Below, one piece after another: positions 8,074 through 17,414 of a stretch of 64,000 nucleotides of DNA. Both the position numbers and the translations under genes were made by a program. Below the pieces are notes generated by a model that saw only the letters and a program-made list of their open reading frames with translations, was not told where the DNA came from and made no database searches. This DNA comes from Sulfolobales archaeon (lineage in GTDB: Archaea > Thermoproteota > Thermoprotei_A > Sulfolobales > Desulfurococcaceae), in NCBI GenBank assembly GCA_025059075.1, contig JANXDZ010000002.1, forward strand, positions 1 through 64,000, written 5' to 3'. Numbering within the stretch: the first letter of the stretch is position 1; every line of letters begins with the position of its first letter.

Positions 8074-9435
8074 TTGAGTCAATTGTTTGGAACAGATGGT
8101 ATAAGGGGGATCATCAATGAAGAGCTATCGCCAATGCTTGCTTTAAAAATAGGGTTAGCAACAGGGACGTTGTTTGGAACTGGAGCTAGAGTACTTATTG
8201 GAAGAGACTCTAGAGCTGGTGGAGAAATGCTGTCTAAAGCAGTAGAGGCAGGCCTCTTAGCTACTGGAGTTAAAGTATATGACGCAGGCCTTGTCCCTAC
8301 TCCAGCCTTACAGTACGTTGTTAAAGAGGATGAATTCGATGGTGGAGTAATGATTACTGCAAGCCACAATCCCCCTGAATATAATGGTATAAAAGTAATT
8401 GACTTCGATGGAGTTGAGTTGTCTAGGGATAAGGAAGCCGTTATTGAAGAACTAGTTTTTACAGATAAGCATAGGATGGCTTCATGGGCTTCGTTAATAC
8501 ATGATGTAAAGCCATATCCACATGTATTGGAGAAGTACGTTAAAGCGGTAGTAAGCCATGTTGACGTGGAACTCATTAGGAAGAAGGGCTTTAGAGTACT
8601 CATAGATCCAGCTAATAGCGTTGGTGCTCTAGCTTCACCTAGAGTTGCTCAAATGCTTGGTGCAAAAGTGTGGACAATAAATGGAGATCTTAACCCCTAC
8701 TTCCCAGCGAGACATCCAGAGCCCACACCTGAGACTCTCGTGGAGACAGCTAGAGTAGCTAAGAGCTTAGGTGTAGATTTAGCGATTGCTCATGACGCTG
8801 ACGCCGATAGAGCTATCGCAATGGATGATCAAGCGAACATTCAGTGGGGAGATAGAACTGCTGCAGTACTAGCTAAGTACCTTGCTGAAAAACACCTGGA
8901 TCTCCCTAGAAGAGTCTTTACAGCTGTTTCATCAAGCAACCTAGTTGAAGAATACCTTAAGCCAATAGGTGTAGAAGTAGTGTGGCTAAAGGTGGGTAGC
9001 ATAGGAATAGCAAGGGCTTTAATGAGTAAAGGAGGTATTTGCGGCTTTGAAGAGAACGGAGGCTTTATGTACCCACTCCACCACCCCGTGAGAGATGGAG
9101 CCATGACTTTAGCTCTGCTCCTAGAACTCATGGCTGTTGAAGGGAGGAAGTTAAGTGAGATCTATGGAGATTTACCCAAGTATTATGCTTTAAAGACTAA
9201 GTTCAGGATGGAGAAAGCGAAAGCCGTTAAAGCCGTTGAAGCAGTGAGAGAGTACTTTAAGAAATATAGGCAGGTCGACATTGATGGCGTTAGAGTAGTT
9301 GGCGACGACTTCTGGCTTCTCGTAAGGCCAAGTGGAACCGAGCCCCTTCTTAGAGTAATGATCGAGGCAAGAAGTGTTGAAAGAGCTAGAGAGCTCTTGA
9401 GGGAAGTAGAGTCAATTGTAGGTGGATTAAGTTGA
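8074..9435 (+). CDS. glmM: Phosphoglucosamine/phosphomannomutase family alpha-D-phosphohexomutase
   Basis: This 453-aa enzyme interconverts hexose-1- and hexose-6-phosphates for nucleotide-sugar synthesis. The phosphoserine loop TASHNPP has the catalytic Ser near residue 97, the Mg-binding DADADR is near residue 241, the sugar-binding FEENGG is near residue 328, and the phosphate-binding RPSGTEP is near residue 418. I chose TTG 8074 because LFGTDGIRG follows at once, as in the family, and GAGGAGGAG sits just upstream; a longer frame opens at 8020 inside the previous gene. Whether glucosamine, mannose or glucose phosphate is the substrate is not decided by these motifs. Confidence 0.88.
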   Translation: MSQLFGTDGIRGIINEELSPMLALKIGLATGTLFGTGARVLIGRDSRAGGEMLSKAVEAGLLATGVKVYDAGLVPTPALQYVVKEDEFDGGVMITASHNPPEYNGIKVIDFDGVELSRDKEAVIEELVFTDKHRMASWASLIHDVKPYPHVLEKYVKAVVSHVDVELIRKKGFRVLIDPANSVGALASPRVAQMLGAKVWTINGDLNPYFPARHPEPTPETLVETARVAKSLGVDLAIAHDADADRAIAMDDQANIQWGDRTAAVLAKYLAEKHLDLPRRVFTAVSSSNLVEEYLKPIGVEVVWLKVGSIGIARALMSKGGICGFEENGGFMYPLHHPVRDGAMTLALLLELMAVEGRKLSEIYGDLPKYYALKTKFRMEKAKAVKAVEAVREYFKKYRQVDIDGVRVVGDDFWLLVRPSGTEPLLRVMIEARSVERARELLREVESIVGGLS

Positions 9436-9836
9436 GGTACTGGGGGCTTGATGTATTAGCCTGCATTTACTGCAAGCAATTTCCCTTAAGGATTCATGTC
9501 TTAAATACTGTTGTTGAAGAAGTGAGAGTAGAGGATGTGCCAATACCTTACTGCAAGGCTTATTGCGGTTACTTAAGCACTCAAGTAGTGGAGGGTAGGG
9601 AGTACCCATGCAGAGAATGCCTTAAGATAGAAGTTAGTGAAGCAGTCCTTTACTGCACTAACTGTAAGCATTGGTATCCAGTGAAGAATGGAATAGTAAT
9701 AATGATGCCTGATAACAGGAGGAAGCCTGAAGCAGACTTAGAGTTTCTAAAGAAGTATTCAGATAAGTTACCTAATGAAATAACTTATGAAGGATTACCA
9801 CACAACTTATCTAGATCACCTGGGAAGAGTGGCTGA
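9432..9836 (+). CDS. Trm112-family zinc-binding protein
   Basis: This 134-aa protein overlaps the mutase stop by TTGA. It has CIYC near the N-terminus, a Cys-rich middle, then CTNCKHWYPVKNGIVIMMP near residue 75. That last stretch is the typical Trm112 C-terminal motif (C..C.r.YPi..GIP.m.P). Trm112 proteins are small activators of SAM methyltransferases in archaea and eukaryotes. Which methyltransferase it serves here is not indicated by the neighbours. Confidence 0.75.
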   Translation: MRYWGLDVLACIYCKQFPLRIHVLNTVVEEVRVEDVPIPYCKAYCGYLSTQVVEGREYPCRECLKIEVSEAVLYCTNCKHWYPVKNGIVIMMPDNRRKPEADLEFLKKYSDKLPNEITYEGLPHNLSRSPGKSG

Positions 9837-9908
9837 GGCCTTATCTAACCCCCTACTATTGATGAACGATAGATGAAGCAGTAAATAAACCCGGAGAACT
9901 TATTAGGG

Positions 9909-9924
9909 ATAGGGTTTTTAAAGG
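9909..9924 (+). promoter_or_regulatory. TATA box of the peptide-transport operon
   Basis: GGGTTTTTAAAGG lies about 25-30 nt before the ATG at 9941 that would start the substrate-binding protein gene. Confidence 0.5.
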
Positions 9925-9940
9925 GGGGTGTAGAGGGAGT

Positions 9941-11570
9941 ATGAGAGGGGGTAGCTCTGAAAACCAAGGCTCTAGTATTAATATCACTGCTAATAATTCT
10001 AATTATAGCACTCATTCTCCTATTGACATATAGGCCTATTCCTAGCGTTAAGAAAGTAATTACTTATGCCTATAGAGATGCCATTACAGGCATAGACCCA
10101 GGAGTAGAATACTATACATGAGTAGTTGTCTTACACATAGTTTATGAACCTCTGTTAAAGTATGATCCTTTGAAAGATGAATTCACTCCCTTGCTAGCTG
10201 TGAGTTGGGAAAAGATAAATGATACTGCATGGCTCTTTGTGTTAAGAGATGGAGTGAAGTTTCAAGACGGTACTCCTCTTAATGCTGAAGCAGTTAAATT
10301 CAGTATCGAGAGAGCAAGGGATATATACAGTGAGACTGGAAGAGGGCCTGGATACGTATGGAGCTGTATTGAAGAAGTTATTGTAGTAAATAAAACTACA
10401 GTACTCTTTAAACTTAGCTATCCAGCTAGAGTAGACTTAATAGCCTCTGGAGCCTATGGAGCATTCATATATAGTCCAAAGGTCGTTGAGTATAGTGGTG
10501 CAACAAGCCCTACAGACCCTAAGCTAGAGGAGTGGTTTAATGAAGGAAATGCTGTTGGAACAGGACCCTATAAGCTGGCTTCATATAGGCCTGAGTCAGA
10601 AGTAAGGTTAGTTAAAAACAATGACTGGTGGGGTTGGAAGGAGATAGATAACCCAAGTCCCCCCGACGAAGTCATAATTAAGATAATTGAAACACCTGAA
10701 GCACAGGAAAGTGGGCTAAGGGCTAAGAGCATAGACGTAGCTACAAACATACCTAGAGCAAGTATTCCAGGGCTAGAGTCCCAGGGATATAGTAAGGTAG
10801 TTATACCTTCATACCACAACTTCATATTAGTATTCAATACGCAGAGGTATCCTACAAACATAGCTGAAGTGAGGAAAGCAATAGCTTACGCCATACCATA
10901 CGATGAATTAATCAACACTGTTCTTAGAGGCTATGGTAGAATTGGAAGCGGTCTTGTCCCATATAGTTTTCCAGGCTATATAGGGAACCTTACATATAAA
11001 CATGATCTTAGTTTAGCTCAAAAACTTCTTGAAGAAGCCGGTCTAGTTGAAAGAATAAGTTTAGAGATCGTGATTACATTAGGCTATGAAGAGGAGGAGA
11101 AGTTCGCAAGCTTACTTAAGAATTCACTAGCTAATCTAGGCATAGAGCTTACAATAACCTCTCTCCCCTGGGAGTTTGTAAAGGAGAGAGGCGCTAGTGT
11201 CTGGGTTAATCCTAATGAAGCTCCACATTTAATAATTAACGATTGGTGGCCTACATATCCCTCACCTTACGAATACTACTACATATTCCACAAGGACAAT
11301 AGGGAGTGGAATTGGGCTGGCTATGAAGATGAGGAGTATTCCCAGATAATAGATGAAGCCTTTGTATTAGAGGGGATAGATTGGGCTAAATCGATGGAGC
11401 TTTACATGGAGGCTGCACAAACGATCTTCAATAACGTCATAGCGATCAATCTATGGGATATGATGCATATATACGTATATGATGGAGGTAGACTAATGCT
11501 TAGGGAAGAGGCCTTTAATCCACTGTACTCCTACGTGATCTTCTTCCAATACGTTGAGGTGAAGACTTAG
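9941..11570 (+). pseudogene. Dipeptide/oligopeptide ABC substrate-binding protein, disrupted
   Basis: This is a family 5 extracellular binding protein (DppA/OppA-like). The frame from 9957 encodes a hydrophobic N-terminal anchor (KTKALVLISLLIILIIALIL) and the mature start, but an in-frame TGA at 10119-10121 interrupts EYYT and VVVLHIVYEPLL. From about 10122 to 11570 the protein is intact (W-D-F ligand-domain features, NPLYSYVIFF end). No ATG, GTG or TTG starts the first frame. The ATG at 9941 is out of frame by one base at the GGGGG run 9947-9951; removing one G would give MRGVALKTKA. So there are two lesions, frameshift and nonsense. A TTG at 10170 could only make a protein without a signal. 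The rest of the operon is intact. Confidence 0.8.
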
Positions 11571-11573
11571 GAA

Positions 11574-12593
11574 ATGGGTATAACTCTTAACTATGTGGTT
11601 AGGAGAATTGTTCTCTCAATAGCTATAATCCTCGGTATTTCAATAATAACCTATGTATTCATATACTTAGCCCCAGGGGATCCAGCCTACGTATGGGCCG
11701 GCAGGCCTAGAGGGCCTCTAGCTAGTGAAGCTATAGCTAGAGCTAGAGTCGAGCTTGGCCTAGATCAACCTATTTACGTGCAATTCTTCCTACACGTACT
11801 CAGGTTCTTTAGCGGCAACTGGGGCTTATCAATTCGGTTTAAGCAAAGCGTTTTTTCATTAGTTATGAGGAACTTCGCTAGTACACTAGAGCTACTGTTA
11901 GTGAGCTTTGCTATATCAATACCCATTGGGCTATTTCTCGGAATACATTCATCCCTCTACAGAGGGAGTAAAATTGATGCAGCCATAAACTCCCTATCCA
12001 TAGTTCTCTCAAATACTCCCCGGTTTTGGATAGGTCTAGCAATGCTCCTAGCATTTACTTCACTTAACATTCCAACTTATGGCAGGATATCTGATAACTT
12101 TAGGGGGGAGTTAGTGGAGCGCGTTGGACTATATTTAGTTGATAGCCTGCTTCAAGGTAGATTAGACATATTCTTAGATGTCTTAATAAGGATCATTCCT
12201 CCAGCACTAGCACTATCTCTCTACCCTATTGGAGCAATAGCTAGAGTAACTAGAATAAGCTTATCAGAAGCTCTTCAAGAGGAGTTTGTTAGAGAAGCTG
12301 TATCTCTTGGACTGCCTAGAAACACCGTGGTCTATGGATATGCATTAAGAGGGCTTATACCAAGCTTAATGCAAGCAATTGGGCTATTCTTTTCATATAG
12401 CCTCATAGACGCTATGGCTGTTGAGTACGTCTTTGGAAGAGAGGGCTTAGGCAATCTACTGGTGAAAGCTATTCCAGCAAGTGACTTTCCACTAGTTACA
12501 GCAGCCCTCATAATAGTCGCAATAGTGTACGTAGTCACTAACACTATAGCAGACATAGTGCAAGCCTTAATAAATCCAAGGGTGACTATGTAA
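11574..12593 (+). CDS. Dipeptide/oligopeptide ABC permease (DppB-like)
   Basis: This 339-aa membrane protein has about six helices. It begins with the family-typical VVRRIVLSIAIILGIS and YLAPGDPA motifs and contains the EAA coupling loop (REAVSLGLPRNTVVYGYALR, near residues 240-260). It is one of the two pore subunits of a peptide importer; its partner is the next gene, which it overlaps by TAATG. The ATG lies 4 nt after the binding-protein stop. Confidence 0.88.
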   Translation: MGITLNYVVRRIVLSIAIILGISIITYVFIYLAPGDPAYVWAGRPRGPLASEAIARARVELGLDQPIYVQFFLHVLRFFSGNWGLSIRFKQSVFSLVMRNFASTLELLLVSFAISIPIGLFLGIHSSLYRGSKIDAAINSLSIVLSNTPRFWIGLAMLLAFTSLNIPTYGRISDNFRGELVERVGLYLVDSLLQGRLDIFLDVLIRIIPPALALSLYPIGAIARVTRISLSEALQEEFVREAVSLGLPRNTVVYGYALRGLIPSLMQAIGLFFSYSLIDAMAVEYVFGREGLGNLLVKAIPASDFPLVTAALIIVAIVYVVTNTIADIVQALINPRVTM

Positions 12594-13489
12594 TGATCAA
12601 GGGGGTCCTTAAGTCAATGGATTCACTAGCGCTTTCAATTAATGCATGGAGGAAGAGAGTTACATTTAGAATAGGCTTGGTAATAACTATCGCTATTTTA
12701 CTAGCAGGAGTCGCCGGAGGCCTGTTTCCATTAATATATGGCTGGGACATAGGCTTTAGAATAGTGAGTGAAAGCTTCCAGCCTCCTTCACTAAAACACT
12801 TATTTGGAACAGACGATCTTGGGAGGGACATGTTTACAAGAGTACTTATGGGAACGTCTAGAGCTTTAGTTCAAACAACTATAGTAATAGTTCTAAGCCT
12901 CTTCATAGGTTTATTCGTTGGAGCAATAACAGCTTACTATAAGGGGTTTATTGAGAAGGCTTTATCGTATATTACTGAACTCTTTTTAGCAATACCAAGT
13001 ATTTTACTAGCTTTAGTTTTCGTCATATTGTTTGGACGCGGCGCCTTAACTGTTTCCCTAGCCCTTGTTGCAAGCTGGTGGTCTTGGTATGGTAGATTCG
13101 CATACCTACAGGCTAGAGCTATAAGGGATTTAGACTTCATAGTTTTAGCTAAACACTATGGACTCCCAGGCGTGTACATTATACTTAGACACATAGTACC
13201 GAATATAATGAGCCCTATATTTATTCAAGCTCTTACAGACGCTGGCTCTGTAGTAATAGAGTTAGCAACAATAAACTTCCTTGTAGGAGTAGGCACTACA
13301 TCTATAGAGGAGCCTGATTGGGGACTTATGCTGGGTTATGGAGTTCGATACGTATTCAACTACTGGTGGATCCCACTCTTACCTGGATTATTCATAGTAC
13401 TCATGGCCTTGGGCTTTGCTTTAATTGGAGACTCAATCTATGAGGAAATGCACCCTCAATTGAAGAGGAGGTGGAGGCTATGGTTTTAG
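12593..13489 (+). CDS. Dipeptide/oligopeptide ABC permease (DppC-like)
   Basis: This 298-aa second pore subunit has an N-terminal helix, the family signature FGTDDLGRDMFTRVLMGTSR near residues 67-86, several membrane helices, and an EAA-type loop (LAKHYGLPGVYIILRHIVPN). It overlaps DppB by one base and the downstream ATPase gene by a few bases, so the operon is tightly coupled. Confidence 0.88.
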   Translation: MIKGVLKSMDSLALSINAWRKRVTFRIGLVITIAILLAGVAGGLFPLIYGWDIGFRIVSESFQPPSLKHLFGTDDLGRDMFTRVLMGTSRALVQTTIVIVLSLFIGLFVGAITAYYKGFIEKALSYITELFLAIPSILLALVFVILFGRGALTVSLALVASWWSWYGRFAYLQARAIRDLDFIVLAKHYGLPGVYIILRHIVPNIMSPIFIQALTDAGSVVIELATINFLVGVGTTSIEEPDWGLMLGYGVRYVFNYWWIPLLPGLFIVLMALGFALIGDSIYEEMHPQLKRRWRLWF

Positions 13490-14430
13490 AAGCATCAATA
13501 AAGTCCACTGACTTAAGCATAGGCTATGAGTATGATTATGGAATATTATGGGTCGTAAATTCAGTAAACATCGTTGTCTGGAGGAATACTACCTACTGTA
13601 TTATAGGTGAAAGCGGGTGTGGAAAGAGCACTTTAGGTAATGCCCTGGCAGGCCTCCTACCCACATATGCTTACACTAATGGATACCTAGAGATTGAGGG
13701 ACGCACTGTAGTTAGAGGGGATGAGACTAACTACAATGGTGTTCGAGGAAGGATAGTGACGAGGATACCTCAAGACCCTTCCAGTGCTTTAAACCCTTAT
13801 GCAACTATAGGTGAGCAATTAGTAAAAGTGATCGAGCACCACTATGGAGTGAGGGAGAATGCATTAGAAAAAGCTAGAGAATTACTAAAGTTAGTTAAAC
13901 TACCGTTAGAAGTTATTGATTACTATCCACATGAGTTAAGCGGTGGAATGAAGCAGAGGGCTGCTATAGCCTTAGCTCTAGCTCCAATGCCTAAAGTCAT
14001 TGTAGCTGATGAACCCACTAGTAATCTTGATGCATACTTAAGGGGGGTTGTAGCTAGCTTATTGAAGAGAGTTCAGAGAGAGCTTAACTTAACGCTAGTA
14101 TTCATAACTCACGACATTGCATTAACTAGCGTTATATGTGACTACATAGCTGTAATGTACGCTGGCACAATAGTTGAAGAAGGCGTTTCTAGCAAAGTAC
14201 TCCACAATCCTTTGCATCCATACACTCAACTACTTTTCAAAGCTATACCTAAGCTCGGCTATCGAGAGACCTTGAGCACGATCCCAGGATCCCCTCCATC
14301 ACCTACATCATATCCAGAGGGCTGTAGATTCAGACCTAGGTGTCCAGTGGGATTTAGCGAATGCTATAAAGCACCTAAGCTCATTGAAGTTAAGCCCCAG
14401 CACAAGGTATCCTGCTGGAGGTATGCTTAG
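13480..14430 (+). CDS. Oligopeptide/dipeptide ABC transporter ATP-binding protein (DppD-like)
   Basis: It has Walker A GESGCGKS, the signature ELSGGMKQR, Walker B VIVADEPTS and switch His in FITHD. The C-terminal oligopeptide-family extension with clustered Cys (CRFRPRCPVGFSEC) is shared with DppD/DppF. I prefer ATG 13480 because GGAGGTG lies six bases upstream; GTG 13471 in the same frame is an alternative. It should form a heterodimer with the next gene product. Confidence 0.88.
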   Translation: MVLEASIKSTDLSIGYEYDYGILWVVNSVNIVVWRNTTYCIIGESGCGKSTLGNALAGLLPTYAYTNGYLEIEGRTVVRGDETNYNGVRGRIVTRIPQDPSSALNPYATIGEQLVKVIEHHYGVRENALEKARELLKLVKLPLEVIDYYPHELSGGMKQRAAIALALAPMPKVIVADEPTSNLDAYLRGVVASLLKRVQRELNLTLVFITHDIALTSVICDYIAVMYAGTIVEEGVSSKVLHNPLHPYTQLLFKAIPKLGYRETLSTIPGSPPSPTSYPEGCRFRPRCPVGFSECYKAPKLIEVKPQHKVSCWRYA

Positions 14431-15365
14431 TGAGTAACAGCACGTTACTTCAAGTAATAGATCTCTATGTAAACTATAGAGTTGTAAGAAAGTTCACTGA
14501 TATAACATCGAGAGTGAGAAGCGCTGTCGCTGGCGTAAACTTTACGCTAAGTGAAGGAGAAACACTTGGAGTAGTCGGCGGCAGCGGTAGTGGGAAAACT
14601 ACTTTACTTAAAACTATAGTGGGCGTTCTCAAGCCCTCTAAAGGCGAAGTAATATATAGAGGAGTGAACGTCCATAATGCAAAGGGCGAGTTGAAAAAGA
14701 AAATTATGGCTGAAATAGGCTACGTACCTCAAGAACCTAGCCAGTCACTAGACCCCCGGATGAAGATCTCTAGTAGTGTGACGGAGCCTTTAAGAGCTCT
14801 AGGAGTGGGTAAGAGCGATAGATATGAGAGGGCTAGATATATTCTAAAGGTAGTTGGGCTCTCTGAAGAAGTTTTAGAACTATATCCAAGGGATTTGAGC
14901 ATAGGCATGCTTCAGAGAGTAGCTATAGCTAGAGCACTTATAACTAAACCGAAGCTAGTGCTACTTGATGAGCCCACTTCATCCCTAGACATATCAACTC
15001 AGGCCCAAATACTCAACTTCCTTAGAGAAATGAAGGAAGTATTCAACTTATCCTACATAATAGTCACTCACGATATAAGTGTTGCAAGTTACTTAAGTGA
15101 AAGGCTTGCAGTAATGTCCCATGGAACTACTATAGAAGAAGGATCCGTGGACGAAGTGCTTAATGAGCCTCTTCACCCATACACTAGGGTACTCATTGAA
15201 GCATCTAAGCTTAAAGAAATTGAGGAATCCCTTGAGGAGGCATCAGCGGGTTGCCCATTCATTAATTTATGTACATTTAAGACTGATGTATGCTTTAAAA
15301 AACCCCCTCCACAAATAGCCATTGGTATGAGGAGAGTGAAGTGCTGGAGGTATAGCAGTAAGTGA
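14430..15365 (+). CDS. Oligopeptide/dipeptide ABC transporter ATP-binding protein (DppF-like)
   Basis: This 311-aa protein has Walker A GGSGSGKT, Q-loop YVPQEPS, Walker B LVLLDEPTS and switch His IIVTHD. The ABC signature reads LSIGMLQR rather than LSGGQ, a mild deviation. A Cys-containing C-terminal segment is present, as in DppF. The GTG start overlaps the previous TAG by one base. It is the last transporter gene before two unrelated genes that continue on the same strand without a gap. Confidence 0.87.
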   Translation: MSNSTLLQVIDLYVNYRVVRKFTDITSRVRSAVAGVNFTLSEGETLGVVGGSGSGKTTLLKTIVGVLKPSKGEVIYRGVNVHNAKGELKKKIMAEIGYVPQEPSQSLDPRMKISSSVTEPLRALGVGKSDRYERARYILKVVGLSEEVLELYPRDLSIGMLQRVAIARALITKPKLVLLDEPTSSLDISTQAQILNFLREMKEVFNLSYIIVTHDISVASYLSERLAVMSHGTTIEEGSVDEVLNEPLHPYTRVLIEASKLKEIEESLEEASAGCPFINLCTFKTDVCFKKPPPQIAIGMRRVKCWRYSSK

Positions 15366-15817
15366 CAACCATCGTACTGATGGTCCTTGGAGTACTCGTA
15401 GAAAACTCTCATTACTTCATAAAACAATTGTTCAGCATTTCTAATGAAACCCTAATCCTCCACCTAGTATTGTCAAGGAAACCTAAGGGGATTGAATTAA
15501 CACGCTTCAAAGACTTCCTTAAACGAGGCTTATTGAAGCTCCACGTGCTTAAAGACGGGGGCATTGAAGAAGCCATGGAGTTATTCGTAGACATAGACCC
15601 CAGTGTACTCATACTATTTCTAGCTAATAGCTATGGAGGCTTATTCACACCCTTAGCTAGATCTAAGAACATACCCATATACTCCTATGCACCCAACTGC
15701 TTTAACTATGTATGTGAAGGCTTTTATTCATCGAATATCGACATATTACTAAGTACGTTGAGGAGGGAGTTTAATTACGCCAAGCGCAGGAATCTCTGTA
15801 TGGTATGGAACTGTTAA
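15362..15817 (+). CDS. Unknown 151-aa protein in the peptide-transport operon
   Basis: The GTG at 15362 overlaps the DppF-like stop (GTGA), so it is very likely cotranslated. The sequence alternates hydrophobic strands and helices (IVLMVLGVLVEN, VLILFLANSYGG), suggesting a small alpha/beta fold. It has Cys residues near the C-terminus but no recognised motif. Its end overlaps the following barrel gene by about 44 nt. Confidence 0.55.
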   Translation: MTTIVLMVLGVLVENSHYFIKQLFSISNETLILHLVLSRKPKGIELTRFKDFLKRGLLKLHVLKDGGIEEAMELFVDIDPSVLILFLANSYGGLFTPLARSKNIPIYSYAPNCFNYVCEGFYSSNIDILLSTLRREFNYAKRRNLCMVWNC

Positions 15818-16670
15818 GGGAGCTGTTGGCAGTGAGCAAAGGATCTCGGACTTCATAAGGACCCTTATTGAACAAGGCTACAACCTGTATGAAGTAAGCC
15901 TCGACTATCCATGGCCATTTAGTGAGCGGGAATCATTTGAAGCACTTCTTAGCACACTTGTAGAAAACGGTGGCTTAATAGCTCTTCACGCTCCATGGAG
16001 GGATCTAGCGCTAGCTTCCCCAATAGAAGATGTTAGGAGGATTTCAGTAGATGTAGTGATTAAGAATCTAGATCTAGTGGTAAGTAGATATGATGTTAAG
16101 TACGTAGTCGTGCATTTACATAGCCAGACTTCAATGGGTAGAATATTAACTAAAGCTAATTGGGACAAAGTAGTTGAGTCAGCTGTAAAATCACTATATG
16201 AACTCAGTGAGTGGAGTAAAAACTGCGGGATCTCTATTTGCATAGAGAATATGCCTAGAGGAGCTTCATCATACTTAGAATTTCTATCTCAACTCTCTAA
16301 CTCTATAAAGTGCCTTGTACTAGATGTAGGGCATTTCTATACATCTTACATAGATCTATATGAAGATCGCTATAGTGACTACTATAACGCCCTTATACAT
16401 GCCTTAAGTACTTTCAATGAAAAAGCTAAGGTAGTGCATTTACACGACGTCATAGTGGTTGATTCAAAGCCGTTTAAAGATGTCATAGATCACGTAGTTC
16501 CAGGACAGGGATTTTTAGACTATAGGAAAGTACTTAAGGCTCTTTCAGTGTTTAAAGTAGAACACGTAATTGTTGAAGCATTCATTACTAATGATGGGAG
16601 ACACGTTAAATTAAGCGATCTACCTAACTACTTGAGGGAGTACACTACTTGGGTGAAAGTATACCTCTAA
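15774..16670 (+). CDS. Xylose-isomerase-like TIM-barrel protein, non-canonical start
   Basis: This is a barrel of the AP-endonuclease/sugar-phosphate isomerase superfamily. Strand motifs are SAGISVWYG, LYEVSLDYPWP, LIALHAPW, KYVVVHLHSQ, ISICIENMPRG, CLVLDVGHFYTS and KVVHLHDV, then a late HVIVEAF strand. His, Glu and Asp residues sit at the usual metal positions. The frame is open from 15759 but has no ATG, GTG or TTG before the first strand. The best site is ATT 15774, seven bases after GGAGG (15762-15766). The first conventional start would be ATG 16056, which would delete three strands. Substrate unknown; it follows the peptide-transport genes. Confidence 0.75.
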   Translation: MTPSAGISVWYGTVKGAVGSEQRISDFIRTLIEQGYNLYEVSLDYPWPFSERESFEALLSTLVENGGLIALHAPWRDLALASPIEDVRRISVDVVIKNLDLVVSRYDVKYVVVHLHSQTSMGRILTKANWDKVVESAVKSLYELSEWSKNCGISICIENMPRGASSYLEFLSQLSNSIKCLVLDVGHFYTSYIDLYEDRYSDYYNALIHALSTFNEKAKVVHLHDVIVVDSKPFKDVIDHVVPGQGFLDYRKVLKALSVFKVEHVIVEAFITNDGRHVKLSDLPNYLREYTTWVKVYL

Positions 16671-17353
16671 CTATAGGAATTGATGAAGCTGGAAGAGGCC
16701 CAGTAATAGGGGAAATGTTCATAGCTTTAGTGGCAATTCCCCTTGATAACTTAAAGTATTTAAAGGATCTTGGAGTAATGGATAGCAAACTCCTAACTCC
16801 TCAAATGCGCTCACAATTAGTTCCAAGCATAATAAAGCAATCCCTCACTACATTAATTATTAGCGCTTCTCCTATTGAAATAGATCTTTTGAACTTAAAT
16901 GTACTAGAGTGGAAGAAGATCTTAGTGGGCATTACAGCATTAGCGATGGCTATTGATTCAAACTCAGTTAAAAGAATCGTCATAGATATGGTTAGAGGCT
17001 TTAGAGAAAACGTTGAGTACATAAAGAGGATCTATCCACATGCTGAAGTAATAGTTGAAGAGAGAGCTGACTACAAGTACATTGAGGTATCTGCAGCGAG
17101 CATTATAGCAAAATACTATAGGGATCTAGCTATATCTGGGCTAAGGAGAGCCTACGGCGACATAGGCAGCGGTTATCCTAGAGATCCAAAGACTATTAAA
17201 TGGTTAAGGGAAGCGTATAAAACTTACGAAAACCCTCCTCAAATCATTAGGAGAAGCTGGAGCTCTCTAAAAGATATAGCTCCAAAGTGGTATTTAGCTA
17301 AAAAAGTCAGAGTCCGCGGTAAGCAGAGAAGTCTGTTGGAATTCATTCATTAA
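16649..17353 (+). CDS. rnhB: Ribonuclease HII
   Basis: This 234-aa enzyme removes ribonucleotides and RNA from RNA-DNA hybrids. The first motif, GIDEAGRGPVIG (residues about 10-21), supplies the Asp-Glu pair. MDSKLL (near 44), the ERADYKYIEVSAASIIAKYYRD block and GYPRDPKT (near 174) follow, all diagnostic of type 2 RNase H. The TTG start overlaps the barrel gene by 22 nt. The length is normal for archaeal RNase HII. Confidence 0.93.
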   Translation: MGESIPLTIGIDEAGRGPVIGEMFIALVAIPLDNLKYLKDLGVMDSKLLTPQMRSQLVPSIIKQSLTTLIISASPIEIDLLNLNVLEWKKILVGITALAMAIDSNSVKRIVIDMVRGFRENVEYIKRIYPHAEVIVEERADYKYIEVSAASIIAKYYRDLAISGLRRAYGDIGSGYPRDPKTIKWLREAYKTYENPPQIIRRSWSSLKDIAPKWYLAKKVRVRGKQRSLLEFIH

Positions 17354-17414
17354 CAATAAGTATTTAACTCAGCGAAAATTCATTAATGTACGTTAGGCTA
17401 AGTAGTTGGTCAGC

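Noticed and set aside
10119-10121. In-frame TGA in the binding-protein gene, and another at a Trp position in the KaiC-like relic, read as evidence of UGA recoding to Trp or selenocysteine
   Set aside because: Many genes in the window end at TGA and use TGG for Trp. The KaiC relic also has frameshifts, so ordinary decay explains both cases.
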